DNA from: Pontibacter silvestris
GTDB taxonomy: Bacteria; Bacteroidota; Bacteroidia; Cytophagales; Hymenobacteraceae
DNA: 64,000 bases
Assembly (NCBI RefSeq): GCF_020907275.1
Contig: NZ_JAJJWI010000001.1
Span: 176,151 to 240,150, forward strand
Direction of reading: 5' to 3'
Part shown: positions 48,136 through 56,904 of the stretch, piece after piece
Layout of the letters: each line of letters begins with the position of its first letter
How positions within the stretch are numbered: position 1 is the first letter of the stretch
The notes under the pieces: generated by a model
What the model saw: only the letters and a program-made list of their open reading frames with translations
Databases searched by the model: none
Told to the model about the DNA's origin: nothing
Made by a program: the position numbers and the translations under genes

Positions 48136-48185
48136 GTTTAAAGCCTTTATTGTTACTTAGAACTTATTTTTGTGAACAGGATAAC

Positions 48186-48674
48186 TTATGAATAACCTTC
48201 CAGTTCTGTTAAAGCTTTTGGTGTTTTCATAAACTGGCCCGTTCCAAAAGCTACTTCTTTTCCTTTATCACTGTACAAGGTAGCTTCTGCTACAAAAAGA
48301 TTCCTCGCTTTAGAACGTACGGTACCTATAGCTTTCAAATTACCTCTATCCACAGGCCGTATCAGGTTAATCTGAAAAGAAGATGTTACAATAAACACAT
48401 CCTTCACTAAAGACGCAACAGCAAAGTATGCGGCATCATCAAGTAGTTTAAAGTACACAGAGCCATGTATAGCCTGCGATCCATGAAAAAATTTTGGTTC
48501 AATTGGTAACAGGATCTCAGCTTTTTCATGTGCCACATGTATTTTGCTGTCACTATAAAACTCCTGAATATTGGCTGAATGGTAAAGCATTTCAAGCTTT
48601 TGATAATGTTCTTCTGTTTCCATTTCCAGTTCTTTATATTGCATGCTTTTCCCTGAGCTATCTTTGTAAGACAC
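48186..48674 (-). CDS. PaaI-like hotdog thioesterase
   Basis: This 162-residue protein is a single hotdog domain of the PaaI/YdiI acyl-CoA thioesterase group. The segment FHGSQAIHGSVYFKLLDDAA holds the catalytic loop (His-Gly and Asp), and TSSFQINLIRPVDRG forms the long central strand. Met11 and Met18 are alternative starts, since the first 18 residues are polar and not part of the fold. It begins 25 bases after the H-NOX gene stop on the same strand, so the two may share a transcript. Confidence 0.85.
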   Translation of the reverse strand: MSYKDSSGKSMQYKELEMETEEHYQKLEMLYHSANIQEFYSDSKIHVAHEKAEILLPIEPKFFHGSQAIHGSVYFKLLDDAAYFAVASLVKDVFIVTSSFQINLIRPVDRGNLKAIGTVRSKARNLFVAEATLYSDKGKEVAFGTGQFMKTPKALTELEGYS

Positions 48675-48699
48675 ACTTTTCTAAATAATCAGAAGCTTT

Positions 48700-49242
48700 T
48701 TATGGTGTATAGTTAACTTCAATTTGTACACGATCACCGCCGCTGTACTCCTGCATAAGAATGCTTATCTTATCTGCCTCATTGTAATAAGTGGAGACCC
48801 CTTTTATGATACCAATAGCCAGTTGTGCCATTCGGCGTTGGGAATGGTAATCTATAATAAGTTTAGTGGCATTGATGCGGGTGACATGTAACACAGGTGG
48901 TGTAGCCTCTGGTGCGCTTACGCGTACTGCCCGATGCATAGAATTCTCTGTCTGCTCAACCAGGTCGAGCGTGCGCCATGTGGGATTAATGTACAACTGG
49001 TAAATATCAATTAAATCAGGTACTAAAAAAGAACCAAGTTGTTCCAGGAGTGTACTAACAGGTATATTCCATGTGGTTGCGGCGGTATTAACCAGCGCCT
49101 TTAAATCTTCATCTGGGTATATTTCTGTAGCCGCAAACTGACCTCGTGAAACGTTAGAGTTTTGTATTAAAGAGTGCCAAGCCTGAAGTCCTTTTTCCTG
49201 CTGAATAAACTTCTTGAATTGTAAAAAAATAAAACCGTGCAT
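48700..49242 (-). CDS. heme NO-binding (H-NOX) domain protein
   Basis: This 180-residue protein is a stand-alone H-NOX sensor. The family's proximal heme ligand is His103 in NSMHRAVRV. The YxSxR heme-propionate motif is Tyr132-Ser134-Arg136 in IIDYHSQRR, and PEATPPVL is the usual proline segment between them. It begins MHGFIFLQFKKFI, close to the canonical MKG-x-V start. H-NOX proteins bind NO (and O2 in anaerobes) and usually signal to a histidine kinase or a cyclic-di-GMP enzyme. Neither lies beside it here; the neighbour is a thioesterase. Confidence 0.85.
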   Translation of the reverse strand: MHGFIFLQFKKFIQQEKGLQAWHSLIQNSNVSRGQFAATEIYPDEDLKALVNTAATTWNIPVSTLLEQLGSFLVPDLIDIYQLYINPTWRTLDLVEQTENSMHRAVRVSAPEATPPVLHVTRINATKLIIDYHSQRRMAQLAIGIIKGVSTYYNEADKISILMQEYSGGDRVQIEVNYTP

Positions 49243-49325
49243 GCTGTACAGTAATTAAGTATAGGGTGATTTCTACTGGCGGCGACACCTTAAAACGGTG
49301 TTACCTCTTTATGAGCTTTTGCTGA

Positions 49326-50291
49326 TTACCAGTCAGGTTTAGACTTATCAGGCTTACGGGTCGCTTTTTTTGGCAGTTGCTGTATGTACTGAAGTTCGGC
49401 ATCTCGCATGGCATCCAGTAATAGTTTTGCCCTTTCGGGACTAATATTCATTTGTTGCAGCCGTGTACGTTGCGTTTGTGCCCGTTGTTCATCCTCTGGT
49501 AGGTACTCCCGACTGCTGCCACGAGTTTGCTGCTGCTGATCGTAAGTGCTGTTCAGGTTCTGGCCCTGAGTGTCTCCTGGGTTTCTTCCTGCAGCCCCCT
49601 CTCTTTCCTGCTCTACCGGTTGACCATCCTGATCCGGGACTTGCAGTGAACTACCACCGCTTTTCTGATTCTGACCATTTGGGTCTGATTGAGGCTTATC
49701 CATCTCTTCCTGTTCTGTACCCTTGTCATCAGGCTTTTTCTTTGGCTGAGGCTCTAAATTCTCTTTAACTGGCGGGGGAGCCTGTTGGCTATCTTCTTGG
49801 TTTGATTCTTGATTCTCAGGTAACTTGTCCTGTCCGACATCTTCAGCCTGCTCAGGGTGTAATTGCAGGTATTTTTTGAGCAGCTCAAAATTATAACGGG
49901 CACTTTCGTTTGAAGGATCAGACTCCAGTGCCTGTTTGTATAAAGCTGTTGCGTGCTTAAATTTATTTTGTGAAGTAGCTATATTCCCAAGCTGTAGGTG
50001 AACAACTGAGTGGAGGTAACGGGAAGGATTATCTGCTAATAAACGGTACTGTTCCTGTGCCTTGGTTAACATGCCTGCTCTGTAATATGAGTGAGCTAAG
50101 TTGAGCCGGATCTGGTCATCCTCAACCTCTAAGTCGTTTAGTAAATAGTCATAAGCTGTGATTGACTTAATGTAGTCTTGTTGAGCATAGGCAGCAGCGG
50201 CCTCTTTGGTGAAGCGATTTGTTCTTGATATCGTTTGTAAGCCTCCATTAAGCAAGCTGACCAGAAACAAGATATAGAGCAAAAGCCTCAT
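49326..50291 (-). CDS. TPR protein, BatC/BatE-like
   Basis: This 321-residue protein has an N-terminal hydrophobic signal anchor, then about three tetratricopeptide repeats (AYAQQDYIKSITAYDYLLND, LNLAHSYYRAGMLTKAQEQY, LQLGNIATSQNKFKHATALY). The long tail is rich in Gln, Pro, Glu and Lys, with PENQESNQEDSQQAPPPV and KPRKPDKSKPDW-like ends. This layout matches BatC/BatE of the Bacteroides aerotolerance operon. It overlaps the VWA gene upstream by 4 bases. No MoxR or DUF58 genes are in the window, so this is a reduced or split bat locus. Confidence 0.82.
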   Translation of the reverse strand: MRLLLYILFLVSLLNGGLQTISRTNRFTKEAAAAYAQQDYIKSITAYDYLLNDLEVEDDQIRLNLAHSYYRAGMLTKAQEQYRLLADNPSRYLHSVVHLQLGNIATSQNKFKHATALYKQALESDPSNESARYNFELLKKYLQLHPEQAEDVGQDKLPENQESNQEDSQQAPPPVKENLEPQPKKKPDDKGTEQEEMDKPQSDPNGQNQKSGGSSLQVPDQDGQPVEQEREGAAGRNPGDTQGQNLNSTYDQQQQTRGSSREYLPEDEQRAQTQRTRLQQMNISPERAKLLLDAMRDAELQYIQQLPKKATRKPDKSKPDW

Positions 50292-51259
50292 ATCCGGATG
50301 ATTTTAATTGTTAGCAACACATCCAACACAATAAGAAGAAGAGCCAGTGCAAGCGGATATACATACTTGTTAGCTGTTACGTCTATTGTTTTGCTTTCCC
50401 GTAGTTCACCCTCAATGTTATTTATGGCATTGATCAGGCTACTAACTTCACTAATCCGGTCTGTTACCTCAAAGTACTTTCCACCTGTAAGCTCTGCTAA
50501 GCGAACAAGAGGCTCTGGGTTTAGCTTTGTAATAACTGGTTTACCATCGTTGTCTCTTTTAAAATCTTGCCTGATAGGTATTCGGCTTCCTTCTGCTGTT
50601 CCAATACCTAAGGTAAACACACGAATGTTTGATTCTCTTAAGCGTTCTGCCATCACTTCTGTAGCTTCTCCGAAATCCTCGCCATCGCTTATAAGTACCA
50701 GCACATGTGCTTTCTGCTCTTCCTGCTCCGGATAGGTGTTTACATTAAACTTCTCCTGTACAAGCTGTAATACTGGGGCGTAGTTAGTGCCGGAATAGGG
50801 GAGGAGGCTTGTTCTCAGTGTCTGTATGTAAAGTTCCAGTGCGTTTTGGTCATAGGTTAAGGGGCTTTGGATAAAAGCTTCGTCAGAAAATATAAGCAGA
50901 CCAATACGATCGGAGTTGAACCTACTGATAAGACGCAACATTTCATGCTGTGCTTTAACAAGTCTTGATGGTTGTACATCGATTGCGTCCATAGACCTAG
51001 AGAGGTCTACAGCAATGTATAAATCTTTGCCTATTGTTTTTATTTCCTTTTTCATAGCGCCAAACGATGGCCCCAGTATAGAGATAAGGATAAGCACAAC
51101 ATACAGGTGGCGTATGATAAACTTAATCCAAATGCTGTGCGGGTACTGCCGGAAAAATTTTGCGACTCGCCTTACTCGTAATAAATACCCCACATAAAGT
51201 CCTAGGAACAGCGTTCCAAAAAGAATTTCAAGTAGTGTAATGTTTTGGTACCAGGTCAT
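50288..51259 (-). CDS. VWA-domain membrane protein, BatA/BatB-like
   Basis: This protein of about 323 residues has membrane segments at both ends and a von Willebrand factor A domain between them. The MIDAS motif is VDLSRSMDA, and LLIFSDEAF, SGTNYAPV and LISDGEDFGE are the other expected loops. I start at the ATG at 51259 (MTWYQNITLLEILFG), because the preceding 15 codons are polar and the first helix begins here. It pairs with the TPR gene, as in bat operons, whose members may assist stress tolerance or assembly of envelope complexes. Confidence 0.85.
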   Translation of the reverse strand: MTWYQNITLLEILFGTLFLGLYVGYLLRVRRVAKFFRQYPHSIWIKFIIRHLYVVLILISILGPSFGAMKKEIKTIGKDLYIAVDLSRSMDAIDVQPSRLVKAQHEMLRLISRFNSDRIGLLIFSDEAFIQSPLTYDQNALELYIQTLRTSLLPYSGTNYAPVLQLVQEKFNVNTYPEQEEQKAHVLVLISDGEDFGEATEVMAERLRESNIRVFTLGIGTAEGSRIPIRQDFKRDNDGKPVITKLNPEPLVRLAELTGGKYFEVTDRISEVSSLINAINNIEGELRESKTIDVTANKYVYPLALALLLIVLDVLLTIKIIRI

Positions 51260-51595
51260 GGATTTAAAAAAGTCTGCAAATATAATTTGTGTTGCAGCTT
51301 GCAAATATACTAAAGGCTGCTTTACAATTGCCTAAATACAGATGCTGATACAGCAACGTTTGTGTAATATTGTCAAGCAATAACGCTTAAAGTACTTTTA
51401 ACTGATAACATATAAAACTTAATTTTTTTTTAGAAAACACCTTGGAAGAGGAAGCTTAATAGAATCAGGAGTTTATGTTCTTGTTAAGCTAATATCAGGG
51501 ATAGAATAGGCGTTGAATGCACAAAATTTAAGTATTAGTGTTGTTTAGTTCAAACAAATGTTATATGTTTGCATCACTTTAGCAGAAAGTACCAC

Positions 51596-51683
<88 letters not shown>

Positions 51684-51790
51684 AAGTGGAAATATTTAGA
51701 AAAACATTTTGGATTTCTAAAAAACTTCACTTAGTTTTGCACCGCAATTAACCACTAAACTTTTAAAGTTAACTGGTTAAAAGCAAAGTT

Positions 51791-51864
51791 CGGGGTGTAG
51801 CGTAGCCCGGTATCGCGCCACATTTGGGATGTGGAGGTCGTAGGTTCGAATCCTGCCACCCCGA
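51791..51864 (+). tRNA. tRNA-Pro (UGG anticodon)
   Basis: The acceptor CGGGGTG pairs with CACCCCG. The anticodon stem CCACA/TGTGG encloses TTTGGGA, giving UGG. The T arm GGTTCGAATCC is normal. Confidence 0.96.
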
Positions 51865-51869
51865 CTTAA

Positions 51870-51898
51870 AAATTTCGGAAGTAATTCCGAAATTTTTT
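51870..51898 (+). terminator. terminator between tRNA genes
   Basis: AAATTTCGGAA (51870-51880) pairs with TTCCGAAATTT (51885-51895), followed by further T residues, ending the tRNA-Ser/tRNA-Pro transcript. Confidence 0.8.
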
Positions 51899-51933
51899 GT
51901 TTATAGGAAGTTCACTACTTTCCCACAAACACT

Positions 51934-52007
51934 GGTCTCGTAGCTCAGCTGGATAGAGCAACTGCCTTCTAAGCAGTAGGTCTTTGGTTCGAATCCAAAC
52001 GGGATCA
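51934..52007 (+). tRNA. tRNA-Arg (UCU anticodon)
   Basis: The acceptor GGTCTCG pairs with CGGGATC through two G-T wobbles. The anticodon stem ACTGC/GCAGT encloses CTTCTAA, giving UCU. The T arm is GGTTCGAATCC. It is the last intact tRNA before the defence island. Confidence 0.94.
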
Positions 52008-52012
52008 CATTT

Positions 52013-52061
52013 AACAAAAAAAGCACCTGTAAATCAAATATTTACAGGTGCTTTTTTTGTT
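52013..52061 (+). terminator. terminator after tRNA-Arg
   Basis: A 21-base perfect inverted repeat (52013-52033 with 52041-52061) has core AGCACCTGTAAA and a run of seven T residues. Confidence 0.93.
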
Positions 52062-52083
52062 AGGTCAAGTTATAGGTCAAGTT
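52061..52083 (+). repeat. short tandem direct repeat after the tRNA cluster
   Basis: TAGGTCAAGTT occurs at 52061-52071 and again at 52073-52083 with a one-base spacer. It sits directly after the last tRNA terminator and could be part of an old integration site, though two short copies can also arise by chance. Confidence 0.55.
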
Positions 52084-52114
52084 TAGGTTTGAAAAGATTT
52101 AGATATTAGCAGTA

Positions 52115-52185
52115 AGGATAAGGGTATAGTAGCGCAACTGCTGATTCATAATCATTAGGTGCCTGATTCTACCCTAAGTGGGCCA
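52115..52185 (+). pseudogene. decayed tRNA-Met-like sequence
   Basis: The stretch carries GATTCATAATC, a Met-type (CAU) anticodon loop, then AGGTGCCTGATTC and AGTGGGCCA. In that order they resemble the T arm and acceptor end of an elongator tRNA-Met. The acceptor, D and T stems no longer pair properly, so it is not a working tRNA. It marks the boundary between the tRNA cluster and the defence island. Confidence 0.5.
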
Positions 52186-52784
52186 CATTGATATTTAAGT
52201 GCCCACACTATTTATTCAGAGTATAGACGCTTTTTTATTCGCAAACAATTTGAGAAATAAGAGTTTCTATTGGGATGGTGATGTAAGATTTAACCTAAAC
52301 AGATATTCTCAATAAAATTTGCTCGCCTTTGAAACTCTTAAGTAGGAGGTGTCTTAATTAGATTCATCACTAAGGTAGACTACTTTTTAGCTTGTTTTTT
52401 AATTCTCTAATTACAGCTCAGTTCTTTAGCTTTCTTTTATTCCTTTTCTCGGTATAGTATCTCTCACTTAAGCCTAAGGAACTGAAATCATATATAATCA
52501 ACTTCGAGATGTATATATTAGATGGAAGGCTTGTATATTATAGATGTTTACTGGTAGCTGCAGAGAATGTGCCACACCAATTCTTTACTATTGAATACTA
52601 GTTTATCTTAAATGGAAGTACAAAGTGGCTTTTGATTATGAATTAGTTGTCGAGTGCCATCAATAATTTTTTAAGGGTGCAGTAGTCCTAATTCCTTAAT
52701 ATATGTGGGCACAAAGATATAGGTTTGCTATCTTTGTTAAGCACGTTTGAAAGCATCGCAGATTTTATGATGTTTTAATTTATT
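52186..52784. other. A/T-rich boundary region upstream of the defence island
   Basis: These 600 bases contain no supported gene. GTGCCCACA (52199-52207) recurs inverted as TGTGGGCAC (52704-52712), bracketing most of the region; this may be the ends of a lost element or chance. No integrase or transposase is present. Confidence 0.4.
52729..52736 (+). promoter_or_regulatory. -7 promoter element of the Ssp-like operon
   Basis: TATCTTTG matches TAnnTTTG and lies about 49 bases before the ATG at 52785. The -33 region is poor (TGTG). One arm of the GTGCCCACA inverted repeat lies immediately upstream, where an operator could sit. Confidence 0.4.
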
Positions 52785-53705
52785 ATGATACTAGAGCGAG
52801 ACCCACAAATAAAATACACCTTTTCAGGACACGAGAAATTTCAGTGCAGGCATCTATGGCTTAAGAAAGGGTATGATTACTTACAACTTAACAAATCTTT
52901 TACAGATGAGGATGCTGTAATAGATTTAGGAGTTGGTAAAAACATGGTTGCCTCTATTCGATTTTGGCTTAAGGCTTTTGGTATAACAGACGCTAAAGAC
53001 CAAATAACGGAAGTTGGAGAGCTTTTATTGAATGATAAGGGGTTTGATGAGTACTTGGAAGACGATGCCAGTCTTTGGCTATTACACTACCTTTTAGTTA
53101 AGACAAATTTCGCTTCTACCTATTCTTTGATATTTAATGAGTTTAGAAAGGAAAGGCAGGAATTTAACTCTGATAACTATGAAGCTTTCATCAAGAGAAA
53201 ATCAGATGTGATTCCTGGTCTCAATTTTAACTCTAATACAATCCAAAGTGACTTTGATATCTTCAAGAAGATGTATGTGTCTTCTGCAGAAGATTATAAA
53301 AATTTTGATGATAGTTTTATAGGTATACTTACTGACTTGCACTTGGTAGGTACTGTACAAAGAGAAGAAAGCTCCGATTCTGATAAAACGAGGAAGAAGA
53401 CAAGACAGCTCCTTTTCATTAATAACAGAGAGAGAGAGAGTTTACCCGTAGAAATTTTACTTTACTCTATACTTGATAACTCTAATTACAGCACTTCTAT
53501 AAGCTTACCAGCGCTTGAGAATGATTTTAATAGTCCTGGAAACGTATTTGCGTTGAGCCGAGCTGGCCTTGTGTCAAAAATACAGGAAGCTCAAGAAAAA
53601 TACCCTTCAGACATCATCTATACTGATCACGCAGGTATCAAAGAATTACAGTTCAAGAGAAAAGTTGATCCGATAGAAATGCTTACTTCTTATTATGAGA
53701 AATAA
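52785..53705 (+). CDS. sspB: DUF4007 protein, SspB-like DNA nickase
   Basis: This 306-residue protein opens with the DUF4007 signature: FSGHEKFQCRHLWLKKGYDYL, then AVIDLGVGKNMVASIRFWLKAFG around residues 44-66. In the SspABCD system, SspB is a DUF4007 protein reported to nick DNA so that a sulfur can be put into one strand. It overlaps the large NTPase gene by 11 bases and is the first gene of the island operon. The assignment to SspB rests on family and gene order (B, C, D), not on catalytic residues I can prove. Confidence 0.8.
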   Translation: MILERDPQIKYTFSGHEKFQCRHLWLKKGYDYLQLNKSFTDEDAVIDLGVGKNMVASIRFWLKAFGITDAKDQITEVGELLLNDKGFDEYLEDDASLWLLHYLLVKTNFASTYSLIFNEFRKERQEFNSDNYEAFIKRKSDVIPGLNFNSNTIQSDFDIFKKMYVSSAEDYKNFDDSFIGILTDLHLVGTVQREESSDSDKTRKKTRQLLFINNRERESLPVEILLYSILDNSNYSTSISLPALENDFNSPGNVFALSRAGLVSKIQEAQEKYPSDIIYTDHAGIKELQFKRKVDPIEMLTSYYEK

Positions 53706-56700
53706 TTACACCCCCTCTATCAATATCATTCGTGATATTGATAGAGAAGTTACATATATACCTACACCTAACACAAAGCGTACAGTAAGCCAAATTATTG
53801 AGGACTTTAGAAATGGAGTTCGTTCATTTAATTTAATTGGTTCTTACGGCACAGGTAAGTCTTCATTTCTTCTTGCACTTGAGCTAAGCTTGAAGGGCAC
53901 TAAGCCTTACTTTAGTGTGCCCTTCATAAAGGATCAGAACTTTGGGACACTCAAAATTGTAGGTTCTTACAAGAGCATTATTGAGACCTTTGCTAATCAG
54001 CTAGACATAACTGTTGATACAGATGTTACTGATAACATTCTTACGGAGTTAGTTAGCTTCTACAAAAGCTTAGGTAGTCAGCCGTTGCTGTTTATTGTGA
54101 TTGACGAATTCGGTAAACTTCTTGAATATGCTGCGCAAAATAAGCCAGAGCGAGAGCTTTACTTTATTCAACAGCTTGCTGAACTTGCAAATGACACTAA
54201 GTACAACTTTGTGCTCATAACAACGATTCACCAAAGCTTTGAAAGTTATGGATATGCACTATCTGATTCGCAAAGGCAGGAGTGGACAAAAGTTAAAGGA
54301 AGGTTCAGAGATGTGACTTTCAATGAGCCTGTTGAGCAGTTGCTGTACTTAGCTTCTGAGCACATAACTGAAGCAAGAAAGACTAACACTAATCAGAATA
54401 GCCTTACACACTCTTTTGATCTCTTTTTAGAATCGAAAGCCTTTAGCTATAATGAAGGCTTTAGTAAAGAATTAAATTCCAAGGTATATCCTTTGGATTT
54501 AATATCAGCTAATGTGCTAACACTTGCGCTACAGCGTTATGGACAAAATGAGAGGTCCTTGTTTTCTTTTCTTGAAAGTACGGACCATACGAGCCTTGCA
54601 CACCATAGGACAGCACAAGATCCTTTCTACAATCTAGCTAATGTGTATGACTACTTACATTTTAATTTCTATTCGTACTTAACGTCTAGGTTTAATGATG
54701 ACTTTGCAGCTTGGGCTTCAATAAAGTCTTCTTTAGAGATTGTAGAGAGAGAGTTAACAACTGACTTAGCAGCTTATATAAAGTTAATTAAAGCTATTGG
54801 TTTAGTAAATGTATTTGCTGCCTCTGGTGCAGTTTTGGACAGAAACTTCTGGACAAGCTATGCATCCTTAAGCTTAGGAATTCCAAATGCTGATGACCTT
54901 CTAAAGAATCTAGAAACAAAGAAGATCATATTCTTCCGCAATTATAGCCAAAGGTATATTCTTTTTGAGGGTACTGATCTTGATATCCAAGCTGCAATGA
55001 AGGAAGCAGTTGGAAAAGTAAGTGATATCAAAAATATAAAGTCAGCATTAGAAAAGTATATCTCATTACCACCTGTTCTAGCTAAAGCTGAATCTTATAA
55101 AAAAGGTACTCCGAGAGCTTTTGAATTTGTTATATCTGATTCTCCTATTGATACCCAGCCAAAAGGAGAAGTAGATGGTTTCATCAATCTTATATTCAAT
55201 GAATCCCTAAGCATTGATGAGCTTCAAAAAGTTTCAGAGAGCCAAAAAGAGGCTATTCTGTACGCTTATTATCAAAACTCAGCTGATATAAAGAAGCTAC
55301 TACTAGATATTGAGAAGAGTAAAAAGGTGCTAGAAGATAACGAAGGTGATAGAGTGGCGAAGCGAGAGTTAAGTGGTATCATTGAACATCAGAAGAAGCT
55401 TCTAAACCATTACTTGGTTGATAATCTATATAGTAAGAGCTCAGATATAATTTGGTATTGGGGTGGTCAAAAAGTTAGACGAAACTCCAAGAAGCTGTTC
55501 AACTCATTACTATCAGATATATGTGAGGAAGTATATAAAAAGGCACCTATTTTTAAGAATGAGCTAGTAAACAAGCATAAAGTTTCTACTGCTATACATT
55601 CAGCTAAGAAAAACCTTTTTGAAGCTCTAGTACAACATCATAACAATATAGATTTAGCTTTTGCTCCAGGCAAGTTTCCGCCTGAGAAAACTATTTACAT
55701 TACACTATTAAAGGTTAATGGTCTAGAAATCGGAGGGGAAGAAATTAGCATTGCTGCTGAGTCTTCCTTCAAAGGCGTTTGGGATCACAGTCTTAGTTTC
55801 CTAGAGGAAGCAAAGAAAGAAAAGACAAATCTAAAGAGATTTGCCGAAGGATTAGGAAGAAGGCCTTTTAAGTTGAAGGAAGGCTTAATTTCCGTGTGGA
55901 TCCCAGTATTCTTGTTCTTAAAGAGACATGATTTTGCCTTGTTTGGCAAGGATGGATATATACCTGAACTTACAGAACAAACTTTAGAACTCATTTCTAA
56001 AGACCCTCAAGATTATTGGATTAAAGCTTTTGATTTAGAAGGAGTAAAACTAGACCTATTCAATAGCTACAGAGTACTCCTTAACCAAGAGACAAGAGAA
56101 ATATTTTCAAATCAGGCGTTTATTGAAACAATCAAGCCTTTCCTTGTTTTCTATAGGCAACTCCCAGAGTACTCTAAGAATACGAACAGATTAACAAAAG
56201 AGGCTTTAGCTATTCGAGAAGCTATCATTAAATCGAAAGACCCTGAAGAAACCTTCTTTGTTGCTTTTCCAGCAGCTCTTGGCGTGTCAACACAGCAACT
56301 CCAGGAGAATGCTTCTTCACTAAATCAATATGTTCCAAAGTTACAAGAGGCTATTACAGAGTTAAGAACAAGCTATGATCGGTTATTAAATAGGATTGAG
56401 GAGTACATACAAAGCGAGATTATTGGTGACAGCCTTTCTTTTATAGAATATAAAGAGCAACTACAAAAGAGGTTCAAGAAGTTAAAGAAACATATGTTAG
56501 TCGGCTATCAAAAAACTTTTGTCCAACGTTTAGGCTCAGAAATAGATGAAAGGAAAGCTTGGTTAGAATCTTTGTGTCAAGCAATAATAGGCAAACCTCT
56601 TGATACTATAAGCGATAAGGAAGAGATGCAGCTCTATAACAAGTTTGGATCTCTGATCTTAGAACTGGATAGCCTTACAGAAATTTCTAAACAAGACATA

Positions 56701-56904
56701 AATGACGATAAGGAAGAAGTTTTAGGTATCCAGTTCAGTACTTTTGTTGATGGAATAAAGAAGAGTTTAGTTAGATTACCAAAGGATAAAGCATCAGAGA
56801 TAAATGAGGTAAAGAAGACATTTGAGAAATCGTTGTCAAGTGACTCAAGAGTCAATATCGCTGCTTTAGCTAAACTACTTAAAGAATTGATTCAGAATGG
56901 CTAA
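53695..56904 (+). CDS. sspC: large P-loop NTPase, SspC-like
   Basis: This 1069-residue protein begins with an ATPase domain. Walker A is IGSYGTGKSSFLL (residues 48-60) and Walker B is LLFIVIDEFGKLLEYAA (131-147, Asp137-Glu138). The remaining 850 residues are largely helical and charged, with long stretches likely to form coiled coils near the C terminus (LRTSYDRLLNRIEEYI and after). SspC is the ATPase of the single-strand phosphorothioation machinery. Here the gene lies between DUF4007 and PAPS-reductase-like genes and overlaps both (11 and 8 bases), the same order as sspB-sspC-sspD. Confidence 0.78.
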   Translation: MRNNYTPSINIIRDIDREVTYIPTPNTKRTVSQIIEDFRNGVRSFNLIGSYGTGKSSFLLALELSLKGTKPYFSVPFIKDQNFGTLKIVGSYKSIIETFANQLDITVDTDVTDNILTELVSFYKSLGSQPLLFIVIDEFGKLLEYAAQNKPERELYFIQQLAELANDTKYNFVLITTIHQSFESYGYALSDSQRQEWTKVKGRFRDVTFNEPVEQLLYLASEHITEARKTNTNQNSLTHSFDLFLESKAFSYNEGFSKELNSKVYPLDLISANVLTLALQRYGQNERSLFSFLESTDHTSLAHHRTAQDPFYNLANVYDYLHFNFYSYLTSRFNDDFAAWASIKSSLEIVERELTTDLAAYIKLIKAIGLVNVFAASGAVLDRNFWTSYASLSLGIPNADDLLKNLETKKIIFFRNYSQRYILFEGTDLDIQAAMKEAVGKVSDIKNIKSALEKYISLPPVLAKAESYKKGTPRAFEFVISDSPIDTQPKGEVDGFINLIFNESLSIDELQKVSESQKEAILYAYYQNSADIKKLLLDIEKSKKVLEDNEGDRVAKRELSGIIEHQKKLLNHYLVDNLYSKSSDIIWYWGGQKVRRNSKKLFNSLLSDICEEVYKKAPIFKNELVNKHKVSTAIHSAKKNLFEALVQHHNNIDLAFAPGKFPPEKTIYITLLKVNGLEIGGEEISIAAESSFKGVWDHSLSFLEEAKKEKTNLKRFAEGLGRRPFKLKEGLISVWIPVFLFLKRHDFALFGKDGYIPELTEQTLELISKDPQDYWIKAFDLEGVKLDLFNSYRVLLNQETREIFSNQAFIETIKPFLVFYRQLPEYSKNTNRLTKEALAIREAIIKSKDPEETFFVAFPAALGVSTQQLQENASSLNQYVPKLQEAITELRTSYDRLLNRIEEYIQSEIIGDSLSFIEYKEQLQKRFKKLKKHMLVGYQKTFVQRLGSEIDERKAWLESLCQAIIGKPLDTISDKEEMQLYNKFGSLILELDSLTEISKQDINDDKEEVLGIQFSTFVDGIKKSLVRLPKDKASEINEVKKTFEKSLSSDSRVNIAALAKLLKELIQNG

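Noticed and set aside
52115..52185. A functional fourth tRNA gene
   Set aside because: The acceptor, D and T stems do not pair, and the T loop is altered; only the anticodon region and 3' part look tRNA-like.
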